The notes: generated from the letters alone by a model not told the origin. A stretch of 64,000 nucleotides of DNA from Serripes groenlandicus (GCA_031761405.1 JASEVX010000012.1:24403694-24467693); one strand, 5' to 3'. Counted from the stretch's first letter, positions 1 to 10,877 are shown. Translations and numbers: made by a program.

Positions 1-68
1 TGAGAAACGTGCAGCTGATTCTATCAGACGTTTTCGACATTGCGGATGTGGTTTTGACAATACACTGG
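1..68 (+). repeat. Repeat L, copy 1
   Basis: This 68-bp segment recurs at 7973-8041 with about 90% identity (shared core gtgcagctgattctatca). It is cut by the window edge, so the full unit may be longer. No coding potential or terminal repeat is visible. Confidence 0.75.
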
Positions 69-389
69 ATATTAAATATCTTTATAACAATCTTAGATAG
101 TAATTTTGTAAATAAAAGTATCATGTTTTATGTTCTTTCAGTGTGATAGCTATTAATTTATTTAATGATTAACTTAAAGATATTTCATATTCTGTGCTAT
201 GCCTAAACAAGAATTTCTACAAATACTCATTTTCTATATTATGTTGATTAATATGATAAAAAATAAAAATGATTTAAATTGTATTCTTTTTTTAGTTGTT
301 TAAGTAGTTTGAATATATTAAACCGATTTCAAGTTCAGACGAGAATCAAACTCATGCCTACATAATAAGCACCCTAACCTGTTGCCTTT
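69..389. other. AT-rich stretch, nothing recognised
   Basis: No ORF, hairpin or repeat shared with the rest of the window was found in this AT-rich stretch. Confidence 0.5.
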
Positions 390-458
390 GTACCACTTAT
401 AATTACTGTGGGGAAAGGAGCTTTCGCTTTTAACATGCATTGGCCCTTTTTCAACAAT
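390..458 (+). repeat. Left 69-bp direct repeat flanking LINE-1 fragment
   Basis: The 69 bases match 1749-1817 at 63 of 69 positions and flank the LINE fragment between them. The spacing suggests either an unusually long target-site duplication or a local duplication. Confidence 0.8.
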
Positions 459-1736
459 GCTCAACTGTCGTTAATTTGCCGAAACAACTTAATGTTATAA
501 ACCAATTCTGCATTGACACAGGTATGGAAATTAATCTTGAAAAGACAGAAATCATTGTTTTCAGAAATGGTGGCCCACTAAGAAATAATGAAAAATGTTT
601 TTTAGGTGAAGAACAAATCAGAATATCATCACATTACACATATTTGGGTTTGATCTTCACCCCATAAGCTGTCATGGGTTTCAGCTCAACAAAAGCTCGC
701 AGCTCAAGCCAGGAAAGCTACTTTTTCTATTTATAAATATCAGAGAGCATTTGGTTATTTTCCTTGTAAAGATCTTTTTAAGTTGTTTGACTCGATGATA
801 AAACCAATATTGTGCTACGGAGCGCAAGTATGGGGCCATACATATTCAGAAGTAGTAGAATCTGTCCACTTTGATTTTTGTAAAATATATCTAAAATTAA
901 ATAGTTAAACAAATAACATGGTAGCATTTGGAGAATGTGATAGATATCCTATTTATATAGATTATTATTCCTACTGAATTAAATATTGGTGTCGTTTATT
1001 AGTAATGCCAAATAACAGATATCCTCGAAATTGTTATTTAATGCAAAAATCCTTGGATGATGTTGGACGAAGAACCTGGAGTACTTACGTCAAAAACTTA
1101 CTCTTTCTCTATGGTTTTGGCTATGTTTGGATTGCACAGGACGTTGGAAACGCCAACCATTTTGTCAATTGTTTCAAACAACGCTTGATAGACTGTTTCA
1201 AACACAACTGGCATGTACAAATCAACGCATCTGGTCGTTGCCATCATTATAAACACTGTAAATCTCTGCTAAATACTGAAATATATATTTTGCTTGACAT
1301 CCCATTCAAATATAGAATAGCTCTTGCTAAATTCCGCTGCTCGAACCACACATTTGGCATCGAAACTGGTCGTCACAATAATATTGATCGTGAACTAAGG
1401 ATATGCATTTACTGTTTTCAAAAGTTAAAGAAAAGCATTGTTGGATGTGAATTATGTCATGTGTTATTTCACTGCCAAAAGTTTGATCAATTAAGAACTG
1501 TATTTTTATTTGATTGGTATGTAGGCGACACCAACATTGATGATTTTTATACATTGCTTCAAAACGACAATCCTGATGTCATATGTCATAAAAAACCTTT
1601 CATATTTCATATATATGTTAATGAGAACATGATAAGGACATCATTCTCAGTTATATACTATTTGTTAAATAGAATTATTTGTACTATGGGCCGGTGGCCT
1701 AATTGCTTCCAATAAAATATTTGTGATTGTCATTGT
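459..1736 (+). pseudogene. LINE-1: 5'-truncated non-LTR retrotransposon ORF2 C-terminal part, broken
   Basis: The first frame (to 667) gives the end of a reverse transcriptase domain: GMEINLEKTEIIVFRNGG followed by YTYLGLIF. A frame change near 667 continues with QQKLAAQARKATF and LFDSMIKPILCYGAQVWG, which are typical of CR1/Jockey-type LINEs after the thumb region. A third segment from about 918 to 1715 has one internal stop (near 976). It carries GECDRYPI, RRTW, GFGYVW, the AKFRCSNHTFGIETGR block and an ICIYC knuckle of the C-terminal domain. The RT catalytic region is missing. The 3' end is an AATAAA followed by a short TGTCATT repeat tail (about 1720-1736). This is a dead copy; the clade is uncertain. 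Confidence 0.88.
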
Positions 1737-1748
1737 CATTTAGATAGT

Positions 1749-1817
1749 GTACCACTTGGAATTACTGTGGGGAAAGTAGTCTTCGCTTTTAAAATGCATT
1801 GGCCCTTTTTCAACAAT
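1749..1817 (+). repeat. Right 69-bp direct repeat flanking LINE-1 fragment
   Basis: Partner of 390-458, starting about 12 bases after the LINE tail. The six mismatches suggest an age similar to the decayed LINE. Confidence 0.8.
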
Positions 1818-2090
1818 ACGTTTTAATCACTTTTCATCCAAATACCAATTTGTTCAACTGTATAAATTTGGAAGTGTTTAAATTCAGATTATAGCGTAAT
1901 ACATACAAAATAAATAATATTTTTTGTTTATAAAAGACAAAATCTGACCATGTTCAATTATCTTAATGATAATCAATTAAGTTCACATAAATCTATCACT
2001 TCTAACTGACCTTTAACAGGCCTCCTTATCCTCAATGTTGACCAGGTAGAGATTAAATCGAGTAGGCGTTCCGGAAACAAACAAATTGAT
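1818..2090. other. Unassigned AT-rich spacer
   Basis: No recognisable gene or repeat was found between the LINE-1 flank and the S2 fragment. Confidence 0.4.
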
Positions 2091-2225
2091 CAAGACTCCA
2101 GCGAATCAGTTGTAAATCTAACCCCCACAAACCTGAGAGCCAAGGAGGGAAGGTCATTACTACGATTTTTTTTAAAAAGTCTTTGTTATGAGACCACGAA
2201 CTTGCTCATAAGGAGCCATTTTTCC
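2091..2225 (-). mobile_element. S2 SINE body fragment
   Basis: Antisense copy of the S2 body (ccagcgaatcagttgtaaat, then gccaaggagggaaggtca). The same body is at 8491-8632 and 12433-12545, where the sequence also runs into GTATGAGAC. The tRNA head and tail are missing. Confidence 0.75.
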
Positions 2226-2316
2226 TGAATCCACAAGAATGAAAACGAATTTATGTTGGTTTATAGTGTACTGCAAAGTTGTAACAGAATTTTCGAATTT
2301 CAAAACTGTTTCTTAA

Positions 2317-3203
2317 GGATGTACTGAACTGAGAAGTTGAAATTTAATAAAAAAAACACCTGTTACATTGTTATTAAATCTTCAGATTTTGTTGACAATT
2401 CAAACCTTTTTAGTCATTATACCTTTTTATAATGCTTAACAATTTAAAACAAAGTGGTTTAAATTTGTTTTAGACAAAGGGCCTAATTTTTTCGTGAGCC
2501 TTCCAATTTTTCGTCAGCCGCTGTCCAGTAGCCATGTTTGATTTAGAAATATAACTGGGTAAAAAGAACATATTAAAGTCCATATATATCAATTTTAATC
2601 GAGAACTTATATAATATCATATTGTTTTGAAAAATATTTGAAAATATTGGAAACCTTTTATGACATTTGAAGATATGTTTGAAAATTTTGCCCAATGACA
2701 TATACTTTTCTTTTTAAATTTTGATAAATTATAGTTATTGCAATAACCTGAAGAAGTTTCAGAAAATGTTAAATATTATAAATATGTTATTCCCTTATTT
2801 CAAAGTTTTAAATTTGTCTATTCTTACACCTGACAAATATTGGTTCTCATTAGGGAACAAACGTGTCTATTTTTTAGGTTTAATTACAACGTATCACATG
2901 AACTTCCAAAGATATGGATAACATAACTTCAGAATGAGATTTTAACCGTAAGAAGACAAAGAATTAGCAATATCTTTCAAATATTGGCAATTTGCGTGTT
3001 TTTATTTTTTTCATGTGCTGAAATAGCAAAAAAATGCATATCATAAGGCTTTTATAAATAAATTGATCTAGCAAAAAATAAAGCCCACTACCCTACCTAT
3101 TTTTTGTGTTTTTTTATTTAACATACATCAAACTTTCAAAAAAGACAATGTTACAACAAAAGTTAAATATTATGAAAAATCCACTTTTCAGTTAAGTACA
3201 TCC
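2317..3203. mobile_element. 887-bp non-autonomous TTAA-targeting DNA transposon
   Basis: The ends are inverted repeats: GGATGTACTGAACTGAGAAG at the left, and the complement of ACTTTTCAGTTAAGTACATCC (last 20 used) at the right, about 21 bp with two mismatches. TTAA flanks both sides (2313-2316 and 3204-3207). The duplicated locus at 13179-13182 has a single TTAA and no insert, so the insertion boundaries are exact. No transposase is encoded. TTAA duplication fits piggyBac or Kolobok superfamilies; I cannot choose between them. Confidence 0.92.
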
Positions 3204-3370
3204 TTAATATATTCTGCAATGATCCAACTAATTAAGCTACATTTCCCTTGAGCAAGGCACGTATTTTAACCCATGTTTGGATAATTGATGAATAAGAATA
3301 AGAATATTCTATTCATAACTGTTTAGTCTTTCGGCAATCATTAATACGTGCACCGTTCGTCCTGAAATAT

Positions 3371-3549
3371 AGTGGAACCTGTGTAAGTGGACCACCAATA
3401 GGAACACAACACTTTGGTCTTTGTTAACAAGTGGTCTTTAATTACAGGGTCATTTATGCAAAAATTAGCAATTGGGAAACTAAAAGTATGGCCACTAAAG
3501 ACAGGGAATTGAATTGCTATTCCAAGATGGTCTTTTTATTAGGTTCGCC
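3371..3549. mobile_element. K-type MITE, copy 1
   Basis: Ends are GGAACCTGTGTAAGTGGACC and the inverted GGTCTTTTTATTAGGTTCGCC region. Related copies are 13361-13533 and 47833-47985. The termini resemble mariner-like MITEs, but no TA duplication could be confirmed. Confidence 0.55.
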
Positions 3550-3647
3550 TGTATATGATATCTGAAATAATGTTACAAAAAGAGCTTTAATCCAATATCA
3601 ATCAAATAAATCCGTTCTTTACTTTCAAACAAACTCGATTTTCGACT

Positions 3648-3790
3648 TAACTCTTTCCTCCATACAGACGCTTTTGACGTCAATGTGGCAGACGAACTTT
3701 GAAAACACTTCAGTTTCACCTTTTGCTGCAATGGTTTAAACATTTTCAACAATTTTTCGGGTTAGACATTGTGTAAACCTAAAGTACCTT
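3648..3790. mobile_element. D MITE, degenerate copy within the K duplication
   Basis: Starts TTAACTCTTTCCTCCATACA and has the D-type gcagacgaactttgaaaaca and ttcaccttttgctgcaatgg pieces. The same D remnant follows K copy 2 at 13619, so it predates the duplication. Confidence 0.65.
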
Positions 3791-4130
3791 TTATTGAAGA
3801 ATGGTGTAAACTATTGTTGTATTTACAAGCCAAAATGTGTAACAACTTAAAAATAATGATATTCCCGTGTCGGCGTTTTTGACGCTGTAATTTAGACAGA
3901 TGATGTTTAGTTGATATAAATAAGACCTTTGCAGAGTTCCAATAAAGACATTATTTTTAATAAACAGAGACCAACAGGCGATATTTACCGAAATATATGA
4001 CTTTATCGGATATATTTAATACTTTCTAGACAGTGATTGAACCCAGAATTTTAATAAGGAGTGTCTCGTTTATATATCGTGAACCAACCACCTTTTGAAG
4101 TAAAGCTTGAACTGACATTTTTGGTAAATT
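3791..4130. other. Unassigned stretch
   Basis: AT-rich, with no ORF or repeat that I can link to other parts of the window. Confidence 0.4.
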
Positions 4131-4147
4131 GACTAAATTAAGTACCT

Positions 4148-6035
4148 ATGAACTATAAAGGCATAAGCCTATTATCTTGTGTGAGTAAACTTTACAGCTC
4201 GATTACGAACAAACGGATCACCAAGTACTTAGAGCGAAATAATATACATACGGACGAACAAAATGGCTTTAGAAGTAACAGTTCATGTGAAGATCACGTG
4301 TTTACACTCAATAGTTTAATACGAAATAATGACTCCGTTTTTACAGCTTTTATTGACCTGTGGAAATGTTTTGATTTCATAGACAGAAACATGATGCTTT
4401 ACAAACTATTGCTTAATAATATTGACGGTAAAATGTACAACTCGATACGATGTATTTACTCTCAATCTTCGTCGTGTGTTCGCATTAATAATAAACTAAC
4501 TGAGTGGTTCCCATGTAATACTGGCGTGAAGCAGGGAGATAACTTGTCGCCAACATTGTTCTCGATCTTTGCGTATGACCTTGTGAAATAAATAAATGAC
4601 CTTGACCTTGGGCATATATATTGGCAACAATAAATTACTATACTCCTATATGCGGATGATATTTGTCTAATAACCGATTCTGAGGAAAGATTACAATCTA
4701 TGCTAGATACGCTTCACAGTTGGTGTAAGAAATGACGAGAACTTATAAACACAGACAAAAGTAAGTGCATACATTTCAGGAAAAATCGAGCTGTTCAATC
4801 AAACCACGTATTTCAGATTGGTGATAATCTTCTAAAAACAGTTGACAGATATAAGTATCTTGGTATTATTTTCCATGATAAAAACAATTTTTCGTTTCTC
4901 TGTGACGCCCTAGCAAAAATTTGGGTAAATTCATATCCAAAATACACAACTATAAAGACTTTATATTTAAATCTTATCAAAAGCTATTTGAATCTTGTGT
5001 TGTACCGATTTTTTAGATTATTGTGCGTCTGTATGGGGGTACAAACATTACCAGACAATCGACAACGTGCAGTATAGTGCTATACGGTACTTCCTTGGCG
5101 TACATAGATTTGCCCCGAAACTTGCTATTACGGCTGGTACAGGATGGCTACACAGTAATTATCGATGTTGGGTATCGATGATCCGATATTGGAATATACT
5201 TAAATTGTTCGATGACAACAGGCTAACAAAACGCATATTTAATATGGACTATAATAAGTGTCAAAATAACTGGTGTAGTGACTTAAAAACAGTCATGTCT
5301 CATTTAAATTCGACTAATTATTTTGAAAATAAATCTGCTATACCTATTGATACAGTTAAGACTAATACAGCTAACTCCTATTCTAATATCTGGAAGGCAG
5401 ACGCAACAAAGGTAGCTAAAATAAGAACATACATCACTTTTAAAGACACCTTTGAAACTGAAAAGTATGTACTTTTAAACTTGAACAAACGGGAACGTTC
5501 ATTGTTAGCTCAGTTTAGATGTGGTATTTTACCGATAAGAGTGGAAACAGGACGATACGTAGGCGATCCCCCGGAGCGGAGCAAAGACTTTGTACATTTT
5601 ATAATCAACAACAAATTGAAGAGGAAAGACATTTTTTAACTCAGTGTACATTTTACAATGATATAAGAGCAGACGTTTTTAATGATCAATTTTCTAATAT
5701 ACAGTTTAATGTATTGAGTGATGCGGATAAATTTACTATCTTATCAGAAACGTTCCAAGAAAAGTAGCTAAATACTTTGTTAAATCTTATATGAGAAGAA
5801 GAAATGCATTATATAACTAGTCTCATTCCAATCCATATAATATTATGCAAATGTTTGATATTTATTATTTATTTATTGATGATGTTAGGAATGCCATAAT
5901 AATTTCACGTGAAAATTATATTACTTATACTATTGTATAGGTGACTTATAGGTCCTTTGGGCCTGGTGTTTTGTTTAAAATTCTATAATTGTATAGCATG
6001 TTACATGTACACATGTCACTTTGAAAAATATTTAC
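4148..6035 (+). pseudogene. LINE-2: 5'-truncated reverse transcriptase ORF, broken
   Basis: One frame from 4148 gives RT motifs NYKGISLLS, EQNGFR, FIDLWKCFDFIDR (first catalytic Asp) and GVKQGDNLSPTLF. It stops at 4589 and again before LLYADDICLITD (YADD at 4649-4660), with another stop near 4734. The same frame then reads YKYLGIIFHD. From 4995 a shifted frame carries LDYCASVWG, LNKRERSLLAQFRCGILPIR and VETGRY, and a further frameshift near 5560 is needed to reach EEERHFLTQC. Both catalytic Asp motifs are legible, but at least three stops and two frameshifts inactivate it. The endonuclease domain is absent. The 3' end is placed near 6035 and is not certain. Confidence 0.9.
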
Positions 6036-6537
6036 TTACTCACTAAAGTACTCGCCAGTTTTTTTCACTTCCCGCGATATTCGCGTTTGTGACACCAGTC
6101 CGCGTTCTGTGTATTCGGATAACGGGTGTGACCATGTTTTCAATTATTGTACTTTCATTTAAAGGGGGTTTCCATTTTTATTCCGGTATGTAATCAAAGT
6201 TGTCGGCGGCATAGTTGGTCGTTTGTGAGAAAGAGGTTAAGTGATGGCACCCGACAATGTTATCTGATTGCCGGACACTGGATACCATATTTCAAGAATC
6301 TTCTGCTTTCAAAAGAAGCTCAGACAAAAAGGTAGACCTATATCATATCTCGAAAAAGTGGAATTATGATGTTGATATTATAGAGTGGAAACTAATGTGA
6401 GAAATGGAGAAATAGATCGCAATGAGCACTGATTCCAACTCCCAAAACATCTTAAAGAGATGTCTGCTGATTTAAAGACGTCAAATGTCGACTGTCGCCT
6501 GCATGAAAGAAATGAGTGGGTGAAACGAGTATCTATG
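6036..6537. other. Unassigned stretch
   Basis: Contains a 62-codon ORF (6147-6335) with no recognisable motif. Nothing here is shared with the other repeats. Confidence 0.4.
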
Positions 6538-6857
6538 TGTTAAGCGGCCGTTTCACCAAGGATTGTTTTGGTCCCGATAGTACGCGATCCTTTGTTTGGT
6601 CGATCGGCCGCACTTTAGCGAAAATAGTCGGGAACCTGCGTACTTGCGCACCGGAAACGTGTCGATCGCGCGAGGAACGTCCGTGATTCGTCCCCCAGCC
6701 ATGGTCCATTGGTCGGGACTCAATCGGGTCAAAAATGGGGACGATTGGATTCAGGACGACAATCGGGCCGATTAAAAAAATTGATTCATCGGGGACAATC
6801 TGGTCCAGATTGGGCCGATTGGTAAAAATAATCATTGGTGAAATGCAGTCATTAAGG
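6538..6857. mobile_element. H element, short copy
   Basis: The ends are inverted: TTAAGCGGCCGTTTCACC at the left and GGTGAAATGCAGTCATTAA at the right. The interior (acgtgtcgatcgcg, gtgattcgtccccc, gggacaatctggtc) matches 41363-41902, which has about 220 extra bases. Relatively GC-rich compared with its surroundings, with many CGATC/GGCCGAT motifs. No coding capacity. Confidence 0.7.
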
Positions 6858-6863
6858 ACACAC

Positions 6864-7130
6864 GAGCCGTTCCACGAGAAAACCAACAATATTAACCCGG
6901 TCCGTCTCAGGGTGATAGAGGCATAGCGTAACGAATCCTGAAACAGACAACCAACAATATTAACCCGGTCCGTCTCAGGATGATAGAGGCATAGCGTAAC
7001 GAATCCTGAAACAGAAAATCCACTGGAGGTTAAAAGTGTATTTCCGGGTTAGCCTGCGCGGCATGCTTAGGCTCATCCGGGTCGATACTTTACGCAGTGT
7101 CCATAATGTTGGTTTTCTCGCAGGACGGCC
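6864..7130. mobile_element. A MITE with internal 67-bp duplication
   Basis: Left end GAGCCGTTCCACGAG and right end CTCGCAGGACGGCC. The segment 6881-6947 is repeated at 6949-7015 almost perfectly, replacing the usual left-arm interior. The flanking 4-mers do not match, unlike most A copies, so recombination may have altered an end. Confidence 0.8.
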
Positions 7131-7137
7131 TACGTGT

Positions 7138-7445
7138 ACTTTGTAACGTATGTTTTGAAAAATACTTCCTGCATTCATCATTTGATATTTTTCCATTAAC
7201 TCTTTCAGCGCCGAATTGTTTAAAGTAGACTCTTCAATGTTCAAATTCGGGCGTCTCCATTTCTCATGTAATAAAAGTTTTGGACTAATTTGATGAGTAA
7301 AACGCAAACAATGCTGATTTCAGGTGAGACAGCTCGTTACGAGCTGACTCGCCTGAATCAGTATTGTTTGCAAAAACCTCAATATTGCCTTTGACGCTGA
7401 AAGTGTTAAAGATACAAGAATCCAGGATCTTGTCATAATTTAACA
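7138..7445 (+). repeat. Short duplicated locus, copy 1 (hosts E1)
   Basis: About 90 bp matches 11008-11052 plus 12311-12345 (aatacttcctgcattc, then atccaggatcttgtca). This copy is interrupted by E1; the other is interrupted by an A element. Confidence 0.75.
7200..7405. mobile_element. E MITE copy 1, TTAA duplication
   Basis: Ends CTCTTTCAGCGCC and GACGCTGAAAGTG, flanked by TTAA at 7196-7199 and 7406-7409. A single TTAA at 12315-12318 is the empty site. The centre is a long hairpin around agctcgttacgagct. Non-coding; piggyBac-like by target choice. Confidence 0.88.
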
Positions 7446-7455
7446 AATCAATTGT

Positions 7456-7676
7456 TTAACCCTTTCCCCAAAACGCCAAATCTGCAGCAGACGACTTTGA
7501 AAACATAGTGACAAAAACCTGAAAAATCTCGATAAAAGATAGCTTTATTGTTAAAAAAAGATGAAAACATTGTGGCCAAAAGGAGAAATTGCTCATCATG
7601 AGCCTTTTGCCACAATGTTGTCAAAAGACGTCTGCTGCAATTTCGTCAAAATGCGTCTGCAGGTGAGAAAGGATAA
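7456..7676. mobile_element. D MITE copy
   Basis: Left TTTAACCCTTTCCCC, gcagcagacgactttgaaaa, hairpin aaattgctcatcatgagc, then gtctgctgcaatttcgtc and a degenerate right end gagaaaggataact. Confidence 0.8.
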
Positions 7677-7759
7677 CTCATCCCCAAAGCCAAAATGCGC
7701 GCAATTGTCCACTTTCGAACAATTTTTAAAAATCTAAATCTTAATTAAACTTCAACCAT

Positions 7760-7912
7760 TCGAACATGATGAGCAATTTCTCCTCAGTTTGCCACAATGT
7801 TTTCAACTCTTTCAGTAATAACATTTTAATTTATGGAAACTTTCCATATCTTTGCCAAGATGAGTTCAAAGTCGTCTGCTTTAGAATGTGTGTATGCTGG
7901 CGAGTGTTAAAG
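7760..7912. mobile_element. D MITE, right half
   Basis: Begins at the hairpin side (gatgagcaatttctcctc), continues with tttgccacaatgttttcaac and ends caaagtcgtctgctttagaa. The left half is missing. Confidence 0.7.
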
Positions 7913-7972
7913 GCAAACTACTATTATAAAAAACCCACAATAAACCCCTAAATATTGCACCTGCTAAAAGGT

Positions 7973-8041
7973 TGAAACACGTGCAGCTGATTCTATCAAA
8001 CGTTTTCGACATTGCGGATGTGGGTTGACAATACACTTGGT
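7973..8041 (+). repeat. Repeat L, copy 2
   Basis: Second copy of the window's first 68 bases, directly followed by an S4 SINE. Confidence 0.75.
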
Positions 8042-8262
8042 TCCGCATTGGGCGATTGATTAGCGTTGGAAATAAGTTACCGGGCGTTCTGGGTTCGATC
8101 CCCAGTCGCGGCGTTCATGGTGCAGTGCCATTGGGCAAGGCATATTTCGTAACCTTGTCCCGGTTTGTTTACCAAGGGATCATGAATATGTGAACAGTCG
8201 CCGTGAAATAACTGAACTAATGTCGAACACGGCGTTTTAACCTCATAAACACAAAACAAAAC
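8042..8262 (+). mobile_element. S4 SINE, degenerate head
   Basis: The head retains the B-box-like GGGTTCGATCCCCAGTCGCG. The body shows gtgccattgggcaaggcat and gtttgtttaccaagggatca, and the tail gtcgccgtgaaataactgaa ends near acggcgttttaacctc. A-box degenerate. Confidence 0.8.
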
Positions 8263-8433
8263 ATTCGGTTGGCTACGTCACTCAGATCGGCATCCGTAAT
8301 GATGCGATATGAGACGGCCAGCGCCTTTAATGCTTCCCTATGCGGCCTTCTCATCTTGCAAGCACCATCGTAATGCTCTGGAGAGCTTTTATGACAACAG
8401 ACGATTTGTTTGTTTGTTTGAATACTGTTACGT

Positions 8434-8466
8434 GGGGAGGAGGAGGGGCGGGGAGAGGGGAGGGGG
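8434..8466 (+). other. G-run cluster, possible G-quadruplex
   Basis: Five runs of four or more G lie within 33 bases with 1-9-base loops. This meets the usual sequence rule for a G-quadruplex. No promoter context is evident. Confidence 0.5.
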
Positions 8467-8490
8467 TAAGTTACAAGTGCCACTGGTCTA

Positions 8491-8632
8491 TTGATCCAGA
8501 ATCCAGCGAATCAGTTGTAGATCTAACCCCCACAATCCTGAGCACGAAGGAGGGAAGGTCATTTCTACAAATTATTTAAAAAGTCTTTGGTATGAGACCA
8601 CGATCTTGCTCATAAGGAGCCATTTTTGGGAT
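8491..8632 (-). mobile_element. S2 SINE body fragment
   Basis: Antisense S2 body (ccagcgaatcagttgtagat ... aaggagggaaggtcattt) running through tatgagaccacgatcttgct to taaggagccattttt. The end is nearly identical to 2185-2225, so these two share a source. Confidence 0.75.
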
Positions 8633-8960
8633 AGGGGCGTTTCGCCACTATCCCATTGCTAGCCTGCATTCTAAAATTCGGATTACGGCTGCAACCACAG
8701 TCCATAATTGAGTTCCTACGCCAAAATCGAGTTTTGATTGGTTATGATCTGCCTTTTCAACGATTTCACTGGTTCGACCGAATCACGAAAAACCTTCCGC
8801 TTGCATTAATTAATGAGACAAAATAGTTCCAACGCGTGAAACACACTCTGAACTATGATTGACCTCAATGTCAGTGGTGTTAGGTAACGTCCGTGCTATG
8901 ACCCCATTAGTTTACAACAGTCGACTTCTATAGAGAAATGTGCAAATCATTGTAAATACA
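8633..8960. other. Unassigned stretch
   Basis: No motif, ORF over 60 codons or shared repeat recognised. Confidence 0.4.
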
Positions 8961-8964
8961 ATTA

Positions 8965-9690
8965 TTGAAAGGAGTTGAAACCATTGTGGCAAAAGTGGAA
9001 ATTGCCTACGATAAGCAATTTCTCCTTTTGTCACAATGTTTTCGATTGTCGTCTGCTGCACATGCGTCTGTAAGCGTCTGTAAGCGGGAAAATGGTTACA
9101 TCCTCCCCATGGAAGCGGAACCCTTTCCGTGATACTATAACAGTTCGAATATTGAAAATATTGTTGAAAATGGAATTATTGCTGACACTGAGAAATTCCT
9201 CCTTTTCACACAATGCTTTCAAACACGTTTCAAATTAATTCTTTTCATATGTTAACGTTATACTATGGACGTTTCTTTACTCGACACATTTTGAATGACA
9301 TTCTATAGATGAATGATAACGAGCAAGGGGAAAAATATATAGTTGAAACCTTTGTGGAAATGGGTCACGATAAACAATTCTGCAGCCGTCTGCTGCACAT
9401 GCGTCAACAAGCGAGGGTTGAACCGTATCCGTTATAGCTACTTAGTTACATACGAATGTTGAAGGTGTATTTGCAAACGGAGCAATTGCTGACAATGAGC
9501 AATTCCTCCTTTCCAAACAATGCTTTGAAACATGAATCAATTTTTTTCTTTAACCTAGATTACGAGAACATTTGTTTACAGTTATTATTTTAACCTTTGC
9601 CACTTTTAGACACATTTGACTCACCTTAACAGATGAATGATAATCAGCAAGTTTGTCTTTTTCCACAATGTTTTCATCACTATTCAAAAT
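8965..9690. mobile_element. Cluster of decayed D MITEs
   Basis: At least three D pieces: 8965-9100 (hairpin ataagcaatttctccttttg, gtcgtctgctgcacatgcgt), 9100-9240 (aaattcctccttttcacaca) and 9345-9545 (gcagccgtctgctgcacatg, gcaattcctcctttccaaac). A possible remnant lies at 9640-9690. They are more diverged than other D copies, so this is an older cluster. Confidence 0.6.
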
Positions 9691-9740
9691 AGGAAATAGA
9701 AATTAAATCTACAAATTAGAGATAAGTTAATTTCATCATT

Positions 9741-9797
9741 GATTGATTGGGGTTAACGCCGTTTTTAACATTTCCTCAGTAATACAACGGCGTCCAG
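9741..9797 (-). mobile_element. S1 SINE tail (start of array)
   Basis: Antisense tail: ttgattgattggggttaacg, then acaacggcgtccagttcacc. The S1 body continues into the first unit of the 270-bp array and stops near ttggccga. Confidence 0.8.
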
Positions 9798-10877
9798 TTC
9801 ACCTACAAATGTATTTCCTGGTTTTCGCACACCAGTACTGCACACAACAATCGTCCCAAGCAACTGGCTGCTTTTCCACATAGACTTAGCCCATTGGTGA
9901 AAGACGAATAACGCATGTCGCAGTGACTTTTGTTAAACGTCGGAAAGACATTTGGCCGAAAATGTCAACATACACACGAGTTATAACCGCAAGGTTATTA
10001 TTTATTTTATAATTGAGGTGCTTCTAGCGTTTTGGGACCACATTTATAATGTATATGCATTTGCATATTCACCTACAAATGTATTTACTGGTTTTCTCAC
10101 ACCAGTACTGCACACAACAATCTTCCCAAGCAACTGGCTGCTTTTCCACATAGACTTAGCCCATTGGTGAAAGACGAATGACGCATGTCGCAGTGACTTT
10201 TGTCAAACGTCGGAAAGACATTTGGCCGAAAATGTCAACATACACACGAGTTATAACCGCAAGGTTATTATTTATTTTATAATTGAGGTGCTTCTAGCGT
10301 TTTGGGACCACATTTATAATGTATATGCATTTGCATATTCACCTACAAATGTATTTACTGGTTTTCTCACACCAGTACTGCACACAACAATCTTCCCAAG
10401 CAACTGGCTGCTTTTCCACATAGACTTAGCCCATTGGTGAAAGACGAATGACGCATGTCGCAGTGACTTTTGTCAAACGTCGGAAAGACATTTGGCCGAA
10501 AATGTCAACATACACACGAGTTATAACCGCAAGGTTATTATTTATTTTATAATTGAGGTGCTTCTAGCGTTTTGGGACCACATTTATAATGTATATGCAT
10601 TTGCATATTCACCTACAAATGTATTTACTGGTTTTCTCACACCAGTACTGCACACAACAATCTTCCCAAGCAACTGGCTGCTTTTCCACATAGACTTAGC
10701 CCATTGGTGAAAGACGAATGACGCATGTCGCAGTGACTTTTGTCAAACGTCGGAAAGACATTTGGCCGAAAATGTCAACATACACACGAGTTATAACCGC
10801 AAGGTTATTATTTATTTTATAATTGAAGCGCTTCTAGCGTTTTGGGACCACATTTATAATGTATATGCGTTTGCGTT
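9798..10877. repeat. Four tandem 270-bp units built from S1 SINE plus unique DNA
   Basis: Units begin at 9798, 10068, 10338 and 10608, each with ttcacctacaaatgtattt. The first ~160 bp is S1 body and the remaining ~110 bp (acatacacacgagttataac ... tatgcatttgcata) is not SINE. Units 2 and 3 appear identical; unit 1 has several differences and unit 4 decays at its end. A 72-codon ORF repeats with the unit, but it crosses the SINE junction and is a by-product. Confidence 0.93.

Larger units (their letters stand above)
2238..3647 (+). repeat. Repeat K duplication, copy 1 (interrupted)
   Basis: The sequence matches 13107-13618 over about 530 bp once the 887-bp element at 2317-3203 is removed. Both copies are preceded by an S2 fragment and followed by a D element, so a larger block was duplicated rather than one transposon. 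Inside it, 3371-3549 has inverted ends (ggaacctgtg... / ...aggttc) like a small MITE. Confidence 0.8.

Noticed and set aside
459..6035. Functional reverse transcriptase genes
   Set aside because: Both LINE regions have internal stops, frameshifts and missing domains.
6147..6335. 62-codon ORF as a small gene
   Set aside because: No motif, promoter or splice signals; its length is expected by chance.
9952..10710. 72-codon ORF repeated three times
   Set aside because: It spans the SINE/unique junction of the 270-bp unit; identity reflects recent amplification.
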